In this document: piece after piece, positions 1-12,039 of the stretch
Position numbering within the stretch: the stretch's first letter is position 1
How the letters are laid out: each line of letters opens with the position of its first letter
DNA from: Arabidopsis thaliana
Lineage: Eukaryota; Streptophyta; Magnoliopsida; Brassicales; Brassicaceae
Assembly (NCBI RefSeq): GCF_000001735.4
Contig: NC_003070.9
Span: 20,259,971 to 20,323,970 of the forward strand
Direction of reading: 5' to 3'
DNA length: 64,000 bases
The notes under the pieces: model-generated
The model's input: only the letters and a program-made list of their open reading frames with translations
Databases searched by the model: none
Told to the model about the DNA's origin: nothing
Made by a program: the position numbers and the translations under genes

Positions 1-524
1 ATATTTTTTTTACTTTTCTCTGCGATTTGTTCCTTTTCTTATGAACGATTGGATCTCGAGTCTGATTTACTCTCTTTGCGATGGAATTTGTTCTGGGTCG
101 TTTTCAAAATTGACGCTTGTTAATCTATAATTCGTCATCGGATTCAATTAGTCCGTGAAACCCTTCAATTCGTTTATCTCAAATCGATTTGGGTTAGGTT
201 TTGATTTCGACACTTATGTTAAAATCATCCAAAGCTTTTATCTTCGATTTTGGACAACTTTGTGTATATTATATGCTTTCATGGAGAGATAGATGTTTTT
301 GAATGGTATCTGTTATGATAATTGGATGAACCATATTTCCTATATCTCTCCTGACATCGAATAATTCAGATATTAATGCTTGTGTTCCTCTCTATATGGA
401 ACTTCAAGTTTGGCTATTCTGTTACATTCTTACTTTTGCACAACTCTCTCTGGCTATAAGATTTAAGAATCATCTCTAGCTATCTGGGTTCTAAACTATT
501 GTTTCTTTTGTGTATTGTTGTAGT
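1..524 (+). other. 5' leader of the eIF4A gene, with a leader intron
   Basis: This T-rich stretch has no open coding frame and leads into the eIF4A start codon. An acceptor (TTGTTGTAG, ending at 523) lies one base before the ATG at 525, so most of this stretch is probably a 5'-leader intron. The donor and the transcription start cannot be fixed and may lie near or before the window start. Confidence 0.6.
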
Positions 525-2048
525 ATGGCAGGATCCGCACCGGAAGGAACACAATTTGATACGCGTCAGTTTGACCAGAGGCTGAATGAAGTGTAAGTCC
601 TAAGATCTTTAGTTTCATTACTCGTTTTTGATGAGATTTTTTTTGTATTTGCTAATCTTATTGTTTGTTTGGGTGCAGTCTCGATGGACAGGATGAGTTC
701 TTCACCTCATATGATGAGGTCCATGAGAGCTTTGATGCCATGGGTTTGCAAGAGAATCTTCTTAGGGGTATCTATGCTTACGGTAAGTGAAGAAGGTTTA
801 AAGAAACAACCTTTTGTTTGTTATGTTGGGATTCCTATTAACTTTATCGTATGTGCTCTTTCCTGTGATTGATTGGTTGATTTTTTTCTAGGTTTCGAAA
901 AGCCTTCTGCTATTCAGCAAAGAGGAATTGTACCCTTTTGCAAGGGTCTTGATGTGATCCAGCAGGCACAGTCTGGTACTGGAAAAACCGCCACTTTCTG
1001 CTCTGGTGTCTTGCAGCAGCTTGACTATGCCCTTCTCCAGTGCCAGGCTCTCGTTTTGGCTCCCACCAGAGAGCTTGCTCAGCAGATTGAGAAGGTCATG
1101 CGTGCCCTTGGTGACTACCAAGGTGTCAAGGTTCATGCCTGTGTTGGTGGAACCAGTGTCCGTGAGGATCAGCGCATTCTCCAGGCTGGTGTTCATGTTG
1201 TCGTTGGAACTCCCGGTCGTGTTTTTGACATGCTTAGAAGACAATCTCTCCGCCCTGACTGCATCAAGATGTTTGTCCTTGATGAAGCTGATGAAATGCT
1301 CTCCCGTGGTTTCAAGGATCAGGTTTGTTATCTTCTTCAAAGTTTGAATCTACCCTCTGTGGTTATCTCTGATATTGACTTGGTTTTGTGTTGTTTTCTG
1401 GTGAATTTGCAGATCTATGACATATTCCAGCTTCTCCCACCAAAGATTCAGGTTGGAGTGTTCTCTGCGACAATGCCTCCGGAAGCTTTGGAGATCACAA
1501 GAAAATTCATGAGCAAACCAGTGAGAATCTTGGTGAAACGTGATGAGCTCACACTTGAAGGTATCAAGCAATTCTACGTGAACGTGGAGAAAGAAGACTG
1601 GAAGCTTGAGACTCTCTGCGATCTCTACGAGACTCTAGCCATCACTCAGAGTGTCATCTTTGTCAACACTCGTCGCAAGGTCGACTGGCTCACAGACAAA
1701 ATGAGAAGCCGTGACCACACAGTCTCAGCAACTCATGGAGACATGGACCAAAACACCAGAGACATCATCATGAGAGAGTTCAGGTCTGGCTCGTCTCGTG
1801 TTCTAATCACAACCGATCTCTTGGCTCGTGGTATCGATGTGCAGCAAGTCTCTCTAGTCATAAACTTTGACCTCCCAACTCAGCCAGAGAATTACCTTCA
1901 CCGTATCGGAAGAAGTGGAAGGTTCGGGAGAAAGGGTGTGGCGATTAACTTTGTGACTCTTGATGATCAGAGAATGCTGTTTGATATTCAGAAATTCTAC
2001 AATGTGGTTGTTGAGGAGCTTCCCTCAAACGTGGCTGATTTGCTGTGA
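525..2048 (+). CDS. EIF4A-2: Eukaryotic initiation factor 4A (DEAD-box RNA helicase)
   Basis: This is the ATP-dependent RNA helicase of the cytosolic cap-binding complex eIF4F, which unwinds mRNA leaders for 43S scanning. Exons read 525-592, 679-782, 892-1322 and 1413-2048, giving 412 residues, the usual eIF4A length. The Q-motif region [13 protein letters not shown], motif I AQSGTGKT, Ia PTRELAQQI, motif II DEAD, SAT in FSATMPP, ARGID and [13 protein letters not shown] are all present in order. The start is the first in-frame ATG after a leader acceptor; its MAGSAPEG opening is typical of plant eIF4A. The reading continues through intron 3 without a stop, so retention of that intron would add residues rather than end translation. 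From memory this is At1g54270. Family assignment is very secure; the paralogue number is from recall. Confidence 0.97.
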
Positions 2049-2073
2049 AGAAGAAGAAGAAGAAGAAGAAGAA
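2047..2073 (+). repeat. (GAA)9 microsatellite beginning in the eIF4A stop codon
   Basis: Nine perfect GAA units begin with the last two bases of the TGA stop and run into the 3' UTR. A read-through ribosome would add a short run of lysine or glutamate residues. It is probably a neutral, length-variable repeat. Confidence 0.9.
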
Positions 2074-2795
2074 AGGTTGCTTGTTTCGCAAATTTCTTAT
2101 TTGATTTTTGACCCGTCTCTCTCTCTCTGAATCATCGATACATCTTTTTCATTCTCTAGTATTCTTCATCAACTCTATCGAACATATATATGTCTCTTCT
2201 GACCATATTTCTTTTTTATCAAATGCAATATTTATTTCTTCTCTTGTATGATCCAAAAATCTTTCGTAATTACAAGTCTATTCACAGCAATTCTATACCT
2301 GTTTTTACTGTTTCGGATGTCACTTACATAGAAATCTTTCACTGGGGTCATGTGCGATTATATAATTCCTAACATTAAGAAGTGGTCAAGAGCTTTAGTT
2401 CATATCTTTGAAAACAGTTTCTTTTTCAATTTCGGAAGTAAGAGTACTTAAGCTTTTCCATGCTAATCTTTTTTTGTGAATCCATTTGTAAAAAGGAAAA
2501 AATGTCAACTATTTGTCAAACTTGTCTAATCAGCAACATATCTTTTTTCTTCTTTTCATTAGTACTAGTGTACATACACACACACAGACAAACACAAAAT
2601 ACAACATTCCCCTCTTTCTTCTACCATTGTCTAATTGTATAAACCATAAGATTAGTAAGAAAATAAAATAAGAGTCTCTCTTTCTTTCATCTAACTTGAA
2701 TCCAACTTTCTCCATCTGATGATTTCCCGAAGAAAAAATCACAGAAATATATATGAAGTGGTTAAACAAAACATACTTGGTCTTAATCATCAAGT
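2049..2795. other. Convergent 3' region between eIF4A and ALA6
   Basis: The stop codons of eIF4A (+) and ALA6 (-) face each other across about 750 bases of AT-rich DNA. A short CA-rich run (ACACACACAC near 2576) is visible. No coding frame, RNA gene or transposon end is seen; both 3' UTRs and polyadenylation sites must lie here. Confidence 0.6.
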
Positions 2796-5700
2796 CTATT
2801 GTGAGTTTGAAGAAGGTGTATCATTAGACGATGTTCCACTCATAACACTTAACACCGAATGCTTCCTTTGAAGCCTGCCTCTTAGCTGCCTGATCTTAGC
2901 ATCAACTCGAGCCGTGAACCCAATCTTTGTCTTCTCTCTCGCCTTTGACTTCTCTCGTTTCCACATTCGCTCATCCTCTACATCGATCCTGAAATGTTTG
3001 ATCTCTTGTATAATGTGATGGTCAAGAGGGTTCACTGATCTTTGGTATGAAATGTGGAACAAGTAAGGTAGCGTTGTGGCGGCAATGACCAGAAGTGAAG
3101 TAAGCCAGAAGATGGGTGCAGGGGCAAGAATCTCGACGAGCATGTGAAAGATGTTACCAGAGAGTTTTACTGGTAACATACCGTAAAGAGCGAGGAAGAC
3201 GTACCAAGCTCCTATGCTTCCCCAAATCATTACGTGTTGGATCCAAGTGAAGTGACTCATGGTTAGAGCTATTTGAACATTTACTGCCCATATGATGCAT
3301 GTGAACATTGCGGTTCCCATGGCATTCATATCTGCGGTTTGGCCATCTGAGCGGAATGATTGAACATGGAAGATTCCAAGGTTGAGTGTAAAGATGACTA
3401 TGGATGCATAAACTCCATTCCCCATCCATCCAAGGATTCTGTACCAGTCGAAGAACAGGTTCTTGGGGCCTTGTTGATACAATGCAGGGAACTAGATAAA
3501 GAAAACAGGCCAAGAAATGAATCAAGATCCAAAAAGAAGGTTTTGTTATATATGTGAAAGATGATGGAGAGGACTTTATATAACCTGTAAGCAGACATCA
3601 GAAGGAACATCTTGTTCAAAAACTCCGAGGGAAATGACCGGGAGAGAAGTGAGAACAACGTTGAAGAGTAGTAAGTAGGAGTCGTTGTATATTGATTGAC
3701 CAGAAAATCCGGTAAAGCATTCGAAGTAGAAGAGAGTCAGACCAAAGGTTATGTTCTTGTAGAAGAAATAACAAATCTGTGAAACCAACAATGACGAATC
3801 AAGATCAGGTATATATATAGATATTTGTTTTCTGGTGAGTTATATCAATGCATATATTACCATCTGGGCTATTCGTTTGTAGCACCAATGTCCGTGGACA
3901 ACAAGTAGTCTCTCAAGAAACCGAAACTGGGCTATGGAGAAGTCACTTGCCATTACTGCCTGCAAAGAAACAGAACCAACTACTCTCAGAAAAACCAACA
4001 AAACTTAACCATGTCTCATTGTGCTGAAGAAAAGTTTTTAAGCAACCTGCATGCCTTCAACGCCACTGATGCCAACACCAATATCAGCTTCTTGAATCAT
4101 TCCAACATCATTTGCACCATCACCAATTGCCAAAGTTGTTTTTCCTGTTCCTTCTTTGGCCAGCCTTGTTACCTACAAAAACCAAGATAAACAAAATATG
4201 GCATATGTAATATTCTGAAACCAAGAAAGATGTTTTGAGAATTGTGGAACTATTCTTACAAGTGCTTTCTGTTTGGGAGAGACACGACAGCATATCACTG
4301 ATGCACAGTCAACTGCAAGGGCAAGAAACTGATACTTGACATCATCCTTCAAAGCATAGGTAAGTGTTTTTCCATCAATGATCAAAGCAAATGCTGCATG
4401 TGGATCCTTTTCAATTTTAATCATCTGTGAAGCATTTGTGATCTGCATCAAAATGCTCTCCTTTGCAGCCTGACCATTAACAAGTTTTGTTATCACATGC
4501 AAGTTTCTACTGAAACAGCTGTAAAAGTTGGTTTTTAATTATAGCATCGACAAAATACATACAGCTTCAGAGTTTTGTGATGATTCCTCCACATTTGTAA
4601 GTGAAATGGATATCTGCTTCATACCCTGTCGTAGTAAACTGCAGGCATATCTGCATTGGGATCAACCAAAGAACTCAATTAGTCCACTTAGTTTTAGAAA
4701 TGTATCTAGTCAGAAACAGTTTAGGAGTCTGTGGTATTATCAGTAACAATGAAGAACAAACCCTATGTTTATTGCTGTCTCCATCTTATCTCCTGTCAAA
4801 ACCCATATTTTGAGACCAGCTTGGGCAAGGTTATCTATGCATTGAGGCACCTAAAGTGAGATACAAACAGTAAGTTGAAAATGATTTTGGAAAGGCTGTT
4901 TCTCAGTTATAATCATATTTTGAACTATGCTACATACCCCTTTTTGCAGTTTGTCCTCCACAGCAGTAGCTCCAACAAGGATCAATTCCTTCTCCATCAT
5001 ATCTGAAACCTTCTCGAGCATTTCATCTCTATCAGCTCCAACTGAAGTTTTGGCTTTGTGAAATTCACTGTTCCATGCTGCATACTCGGTCTCATCTAGC
5101 TTTCTGTAACCAAGTGCCAATGTGCGTAAACCCGCTTCACCATATACATTCAAGTGCTTTGAAGTAGCTCCAAGATACTCTTTCCCACTCTTTGATAAAC
5201 GTTCAAATATAATGCTGCAGGCAAAAAGCATTAAATTGTGGTTAGAAGAAGTGAGAATTAAGCAACTGGGAATGGCTTGAAGTCATGCAATCAAACCTGT
5301 CAGCGCCTTTACATAGTAGAAGAATCTGCCCTTCTTCATCTCTGACAATGGCAGACATTCTTTTTCTTTTGCTAGTGAAGTCTAACAGATTCAAGATTTT
5401 GTATTCTCTGTAAAATAACCTCCACATGAATAGACATCTATATGCAAAGAAAGATCAATGAAATATTTTTGAAAGATTTAAAGCTCACCTATCAACTGGT
5501 TGACCTGAAGATGAAAACCGTTCAGCAATAAAAACACTAGATTGAGTTCTCTTAGTAAATTCAAAACCAAACTCCCTAGAAGCAACAAGGAAAGCAACTT
5601 CATCAGGAGACTCAGCTTCATAAGTACACATTCCAGTATCTTCATCCACCTCAGGAATAGCTGTATGACAAACCGCCAGAATACGGAAAAACATCAAAAT

Positions 5701-7323
5701 GTCATCTGAATTTGGCTCATTTAACCAGTTTTCATTCATCAAACGGTTATCTTCAAAACTAAACCCCTTAACACCAGTGTTCTGCTTCTGATCCTTTTCG
5801 TCGCTAGCAGTGACTACTGTCTCCAATTCAAAATCTGATGACGTCTTGCTAGCCAATTTTGCATACCGTTGTGTCCTGCCTTTATTCATAGAAAGGTTTG
5901 CAACTTCTTCACCTTTCTCCTCAAGATCCATTGCCATCTGCTTAGCAGCAGCTAGTTCCACTTCACTAGCACGGACACCGTAAGAAGTCCCCGCAATAGA
6001 GCATTTCAGAAAGTCCATCTGGTTACATGTCAAAGTTCCTGTTTTATCAGAAAGGATAGTATCAACTTGTCCCAGCTCTTCATTTAAATTCGAGGTGCGT
6101 GCTTGAGCCGGAGTCCCACTCTCACTATCATACAACTGCAAGTCTTGATTTATAAAATGTGCTTGCAAGACTTTCACTACCTCAATGGAAACATACAATG
6201 AGATGGGAATCAAGTATCCATAAAGTAACAGAGCAGTGATCAAATGAACAACCCACGCATACAAAGGATTTGTAGGATTTGTCAAGCTCTCAGGCTTGTC
6301 TGGTCTTAAGTACCACCACTCTGCCATTAAAAGTTTTGTCATCACAGCAAAACCCAGAGAGCTGATGAAGGAAACAGTCAAGAGAAGTGCAAAGAGAGTA
6401 TATATAATGTAGTCCATTCTCTTTTCAATCCTGCTTCTCTTTGAAGGAGATTTTGTAGAATTCTGCATTACTTTTGTATCATGGCCAGTAAAAACCACAA
6501 CACCATAGACATAAGCAGTGTTCCTAAGCTTTGAGTCTCTCAAAAGAATCTGGTTAGGATCAAGTGGATAAACCTGACCATCACACTCAAGATTACCAAC
6601 AAACGTATACAGATTCGGATTCGGATCTTCGCATTTTATCGTTCCAGAGAAGTTCTGAAAAGATTCATCCTTCTCCAATGCCAAAGTAGCATCCAAACAT
6701 CTCTTAACTTTCAAGTTAGTTTCACCATCTAAGTTCATAGTCTCAACATAACATATCCCATCCTCGTAACTCGATGACAACAAGAGCAAATCAGCAGGAA
6801 AAAACTCATCTTTCTCCACTCTTACAATATCACCAACACGGATTCTCTTCCACGTTCTTCTACCAAAATCACCACTCCCTTTATGAACACTAGCTTTCCT
6901 AGAGTTCACCTCAACGTCCTGCATAAACCTTCTCCAATCCTCCAAGGCTTCTTTCCCCATACTAAGCCCAACAACGAATACCAAAGGAGCAATCATGCTC
7001 CATTTGTTAAACGGAGACAGAGGAAAAACAGAGAGAATGGCAGCAACGAGGAAATAGAAATTGGCAACGCGGTGGAATTGCTCGTACAAGCATTTAGGTA
7101 AGAAAGTGAGCAAGTTATACCTGGTGGTCGATACATAGTTTGAACGGTACCTAATGAGTTTAGTAGCCAAATGCAAATGAGGCTGGTTACAATGAACGAT
7201 TCTGGTGTAACCAGGTCCATTGATAACATGAGGTCCTTGATCATCAAGAGTTTTAGGTCTAAGACATCTAAATGTATAGAAATGACTTTTACGAATCCTT
7301 GATCTTATTCTACGTCGAGCCAT
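2796..7323 (-). CDS. ALA6: P4-type ATPase, aminophospholipid flippase
   Basis: P4-ATPases move phospholipids to the cytosolic leaflet of secretory or plasma membranes and need a CDC50/ALIS partner. Ten exons (5489-7323, 5297-5407, 4938-5214, 4762-4850, 4563-4650, 4260-4469, 4047-4172, 3861-3959, 3585-3776, 2796-3491) give 1240 residues, typical of plant ALA proteins. The first exon holds the actuator motif DGETNLK and the phosphorylation site DKTGTLT. KGAD (nucleotide domain), TGDK and [11 protein letters not shown] follow in order, then the last membrane helices and a basic C-terminal tail. The start [18 protein letters not shown] matches the ALA4-7 style N-terminus. A leader intron precedes the ATG. 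Its likely partner class, ALIS3, lies about 8.4 kb away. From memory this is At1g54280. I see no lesion. Confidence 0.95.
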
Positions 7324-7900
7324 TTTTCTCTTCGCCGCAATCGTATGACAAAAAACACCGTTAACTGTTCTTGATTATGCTGCAAATTTTCAAAACCAAA
7401 ATTCGATAAACGATGATTGTCAATATGTAATCCAGAGATTAAATATCCAAATTCGGTGTATCTAATTCGCAAAGCTTGTAACACAAGACATCTAGAGAAT
7501 CGAGTCACGTCATTGAGGTTAAAGGAGATAGAGATTGGAGAAAAACTTCCATAGCGAGAGAGATTGATTACCTGAAATCGGGAGGGTCGCTCATGATCAA
7601 CACGAAGAAACGCGTTTTTGTTTTTGGTAAACAAAAATAAGCGATCCTGAGGAACGAACAAAACGAAAAAAAAAAAAAAAAGCTTGGTGTGGTGGTGGCT
7701 AAACGAGAAAGAGAGAGAGAGAGAGAGATCCAACAGAAAAAAAAAATGGAGGGAGAAGAAGAAGGAAGAGAAGGGTAATGGTAATCTGGTAATCTCTCTC
7801 TGTCTCTCTCTCTCTCTGTCTCCTTCAGTCTCTCCGGACTCCGCAACACAAAACCAACGCAGCAATTTTCGTTTACCTTTTTACCCTCCTTTCTCTCTAT
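7324..7900 (-). other. ALA6 5' leader and promoter region with GA/CT microsatellites
   Basis: A good donor (CAG then GTAATC, at about 7571 on the minus strand) shows a 5'-leader intron just upstream of the ALA6 ATG. Further upstream, on the plus strand, lie an A15-type run near 7666, a (GA)n tract at about 7707-7728 and CT-rich tracts at about 7793-7820. GA/CT tracts close to starts are common in Arabidopsis promoters. Open frames here are low-complexity by-products. Confidence 0.65.
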
Positions 7901-8739
7901 AATTCAGCTTCCTATTTTTACTTTGGTAATTTCTGATTTTTTTTAATTAGTTTTCTGAAAACAAAAAAATACAAAACATTTAATTTTAATTTACAACTTA
8001 ATTACTTCTGTCCAAAATGTTACCAAAGCTGGTTGACAATATAGTGAAAAAAATTAAGAACTTACTTGTTACATTTCTTTTAGATGTAATTTTACATCTA
8101 AATAGTAAATGTTGCAAAAAGTTACCAAGCTAAATCATTCGCCTGACTGATGGATGATGATATATTGACTAATTTTAATTCATTGTAATCAACATTAAGA
8201 TAACAAATAAACTTTATTCTTTATGCTAAAAATCAACACCAAGTATGTAGCATATGAGTACATGTGAATAGCATACTTCTATATCTCTGTTTTGTTATAT
8301 TTTTGAATAGAAATGTGAATAGCATACTATATCTCTGGGATATTCCGTACCATCGACAATGATTTCTTGCCGCCAATAAAAGAACACGAGCAAATCTACA
8401 AATCTGCAAATGGTTCATAAACCGGTTTGATTTATGCATCAGACCATAAAACTTCGCTCATGTCCGGTTTAGCTCTCGGTTCTCGCTTTGTATTGTCATG
8501 GAAGGTCATCATCATTCAATTCACAAAGCAAATTTTATTGATAAACTCACACTACAAGTACAAATGCATACCAAAAGTTGATACATTTATATATACGCTC
8601 ATAAGCAAACTATTAGATTATTTTTTTGACACAATACATAATAAAAGCATTAATACATTTAAGTAATGGTTTATAAATTCCTTTTGGGACTGGCTGATCC
8701 CGTAAATACAAGCTGAACAAGGAGTATCTCTAGAATTGC
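7900..8739. other. Spacer between ALA6 promoter and eIF1 3' end
   Basis: AT-rich DNA without convincing coding potential. It must hold the upstream end of the ALA6 promoter and the 3' UTR of the eIF1 gene. I see no transposon ends or RNA gene. Confidence 0.5.
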
Positions 8740-9420
8740 TCAAAAACCATGGATTTTTATGTTATCCTTCTTCACAAGCCCAGCCTGATGATTCAAAACA
8801 TTTCTAAGATCAGGATAGATACAATGCTTCCATCTTTTCACTACAAAACCAACTTCAAAACCAATAACCGATAGAACGAAAAAATGATGATTACCTGAAC
8901 AAGGAACGTAGATACGTTCTTCCTCTGATCACCTTGAAGCTGAATAACCTACACCAAAGATATTAAGTCATTTAGCAACTAAAAGCAATCCAAAATGTAT
9001 CTTGAGAGCTATGGTAGCTTTCTTGATACCTGTCCTAATTCAGAGTCCTGGACGACGGTGCCATTGCAGCAGAATTCTTTCTTAAGGTCTTTAAGTATCT
9101 TGCTATAGCTATACTCTTTCTTAAGCCCCTGGACAGTTGTCAAGCTTTTTCTACCATTACGCTGCTGAACACGAATGTGCACGTATTCCTTTGTTCCCGC
9201 CCCAGAGTCCTCAGCATTTGCATCAGCGAACGGATCTTTTTATCACCAAAAAAAACACAAAGCATAAGAAGATCATATAACAGAAGAAGATACTCCATTC
9301 CAAAAACAAGAATGCTGTGGAATCATCTAATAATCATCATATTCTCAACAAATTTAACCGCCAAATTTCAGAACAATCCTTACCAAAGGCAGTGGGGACT
9401 TGAACTTCAAGATCAGACAT
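8740..9420 (-). CDS. Translation initiation factor eIF1 (SUI1 family)
   Basis: eIF1 binds the 40S P-site region and enforces AUG choice during scanning. Exons 9384-9420, 9030-9235, 8895-8948 and 8784-8740 splice to 113 residues, the normal plant SUI1 length. The N-terminus reads MSDLEVQVPTAFDPFADA. The SUI1 core is clear: KEYVHIRVQQRNGRKSLTT, then GLKKEY, then LKKEFCCNGTVV and the LGQVIQLQGDQR segment, ending in IKIHGF. The family is certain. A 5'-leader intron is likely: a donor sits at about 9931 on the minus strand. It shares a divergent promoter with the ASG1-like gene at 10675. From memory this is At1g54290. Confidence 0.96.
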
Positions 9421-10060
9421 GAACCTTAAGTTGATACAAGGGACAGTAAATCGACAAGGCCTGAGAACAAAAACAGAATGTTAGAATTACGAGTCCAAAA
9501 ATGATTTCAAGTTACATAACGTAAAAAAAAGTGACACTGGTTATCCTAGCAATGTCTTATTCAGATAATCAAAGATTCATATAACAAATAATAAAGAAAC
9601 CATTTTCTGCAAAAGTCTCCATTGCGTAAACATATCACAAGATTCCAAAATCAAAAATCAAAACAAAAAATATAGTATCTGTATCTAAAATTCGATACCA
9701 TTTTCTACAGAATAAATAACATATCTAGTTTTGGAGTCAATTTCTTCTGAAAGAAAAAACAATCAAACATTATCATTTTGCGAAGAAACAAAACCCAGAG
9801 TATATATTTTGAACCAAAAAGAGCTGCATTCAGATCAGAAAATAAAATGACCTACAAATCTCTAAATAAAAACTTTTTCGAACAAGCAAATCAACAGGAA
9901 ACAATCATTCAGCAGAAAGAGAGAAAGTATCACCTGATCAAGAAGAGATTAGGGTTTCGAGTATTTGATTGAAGGAAGAACGGAAAGAAAAATGGAAACC
10001 CTAAATTCGGACAAAGGCAAGCTTCTGTCTGAAAGAAGAAGAAGAGGAAATTACGAGAGG
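9421..10060 (-). other. eIF1 5' leader with intron; telo-box
   Basis: On the minus strand the leader exon lies around 9932-10060 and ends in a GTGATAC donor at about 9931; the rest, to about 9430, is intron-like and AT-rich. The leader contains AAACCCTAA (plus strand about 9996-10004), the telo-box found at many plant translation genes, and AGGGTTTCG near 9952 gives a second partial copy. Confidence 0.6.
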
Positions 10061-10139
10061 AAGAGCTACAAAATCGAACAAGTTTTAATTCGAACCAATA
10101 TTCTTCTTTTTTTATATTTTAAATCGGCAAATAATAGTC

Positions 10140-10370
10140 GGCGAGTCGGCACGGCATCGATTCCCTCCCACTCATCTAGTTGCGTCTTTATCTGGAAATA
10201 CGTATTGGGCCTTAACAAAGCCCAAATATTTGTTACGGCGTAACAAAGCCCAACTAAATGGAGCCGATGGGGAGATGCTGAAATCGCCAAGCAGAGAAGC
10301 CCAAATTACAATCAGTTGTTCCCGCCCGATCACCTCTTTTTCAGTTGTTCCCGCCCGATCAACTCTCTGG
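10140..10370. promoter_or_regulatory. Divergent promoter: site II, telo-box and duplicated E2F-like sites
   Basis: Between eIF1 (-) and the ASG1-like gene (+) lie site II motifs TGGGCC (10206-10211) and GCCCA cores at 10220, 10248 and 10299. A 20-base block containing TTCCCGCC, an E2F-like site, occurs twice, beginning at 10313 and 10342 (29-base spacing). A double telo-type run (TTAGGGTTTTAGGGTTTA) follows at about 10546-10563. These are visible matches; their activity is inferred from known plant housekeeping promoters. Confidence 0.65.
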
Positions 10371-10674
10371 AATTACTTAGCCTCAAAATCCTCACAACAA
10401 CTCTTCTCTTGTAGCTACATCTACTTTGCTCTTCCCTCTCTGTTGTCTCGCGTTTCCTCTGCTGTCTCGTGCTCTCTTTTTCGTTCTGTTTTGTTCTTTC
10501 TTTAGTAATTTTTTCAGATAGTTTTAAGTCTCTTCTGAAGAAGAATTAGGGTTTTAGGGTTTAGAAAAAATTCTCTAAATATATTTGGTTTTAGATCTAA
10601 TTTAAGATTCATTCACAAAATAGAAAACGTTTGTTTCTTCGTCATCTTCTTCTTCAACGTTGGATCTGTTAGTT

Positions 10675-12039
10675 ATGTTTTTTCAGGGACCACATCTAAA
10701 CTTGTCTCTAACAAAAAGTCCGGAACTTATCAACAAGATTGAATCTTACCTCAACGGACACTGCACATGTCCTCATCAACAAACAGAGAACTCATCAAAG
10801 AGATCAACTCTTCCTAAGAGCCCTGAGAAACTAAAAGCTATGAATTTCCCAATCTCCACGATCAGGATTGGCGGATGGGTCGTCGTTGCCAAAAACCCTG
10901 ATGACATTGTGGCCAAATTCTATTTTGCAAAGAAGAAACTTATATGGGAGTTTCTCTTCGGAGAACCAGAGACTAACACGCTGAGGCTGAAACGTAAGAT
11001 CGAGATTCAATGGAATGATGTCTCATCTTTTGAAGAGAGTATTAGTTCACGTGATGAAACTGGAATCCTCAAAATCGAGGTACTAATTAAAGATACTTAT
11101 ACATTTTGAAAGTTAGGACCTTTGATTAATGATCTTTGAGAATGTTTATGTGCAGTTGAAAAAACGTCCAACATTCTTCATAGAGACTAATCCACAGGCA
11201 GGAAAACACACTCAATGGAAACAATTGGATCACGATTTCACCGGAGATCATGCTTCTAATTACAGGTTTCCTGCTTTAACTTGGATCATTTTTTGTTTGC
11301 TTTTTAGTAACGTTGAAAGTGAGTCAAAGCCTTACAATTACTATATAACAGGAGACATACACTTCATTTTCCTCCCGGAGTTCTGCAAAAGAACTTGGAG
11401 AAGCTTGTAACCGACAGCTTCTGGTCCAAACTCTATGAAGTCCCTTTCCCGGTACATGAATCTCGTTACTTCGATAGTGGCTTTGAAAACAACTCATCTC
11501 GCAACAGCCACAGCCACACAGTTGGCTTTAACGTCAACAATGGCCCTCAACATCACTTTTCTCAAGGTACTTTACCTTGGACCTTACGCTAATCATTTTT
11601 TTTAATTTTTTTTGAGCGAGAGACTTAAAAGAAAGAAGAAAAAACCATTACTTTGATAGGAATTGGTGGCGTGGGAGTGGGAGAAGGAAACTTTAGCATG
11701 GCTAACGGTGGATGGCAAAGAAACTCATATAGTCCAGTCAATAGTCTGAATTATAACACTGCTAATGAGTTCTTTGGAATGCAAGCTACCCCACCATCGT
11801 CTCAAGTGGTTAACGAGCATTATAACACGCAAAACGATTTCACCGGTTCACAGTTTGGTTATCACATGAACCAAGACGAGATCCAGAAGATACTTGAGAG
11901 TCAAGCATATGCAGTACCTGATACACAAACTAAATTGATGTCTTCAGCCATGAACAATGTCCCAAAGTATCCTCAGGCTGGATCGTGTCTAGAAAGCATG
12001 TTGTTCTGGTATGAACATAGAAGAAGATTTCAGCAGTAG
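10675..12039 (+). CDS. ASG1-like protein with a TRF2/HOY1 PH-like domain (probable)
   Basis: Exons 10675-11079, 11156-11265, 11352-11566 and 11660-12039 join in frame to 369 residues. Residues about 60-180 hold a compact alternating region with IGGWVVVAKNPDDIVAKFYF, LIWEFLFGE, KIEIQWNDVSSFE and KRPTFFIE. These resemble the plant family around ASG1 (At2g24100), whose core is described as a PH-like domain; I recall the resemblance and cannot search. The C-terminal half is Asn/Gly/Ser-rich and probably disordered. The start is uncertain. The ATG at 10675 sits inside a TTTTTTCAG string that could itself be an acceptor, so an upstream coding exon is possible. Function is unknown; from memory At1g54300. 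Confidence 0.7.

Noticed and set aside
888-1347. Open frames of 150 and 113 residues overlapping the eIF4A helicase exon
   Set aside because: They are antisense or shifted-frame shadows of a strongly conserved eIF4A exon and contain no motifs of their own.
7305-7902. Frames of 186, 93 and 72 residues around the GA/CT tracts
   Set aside because: They consist of Ser/Leu/Phe or Glu/Arg runs caused by microsatellites in the ALA6 leader.
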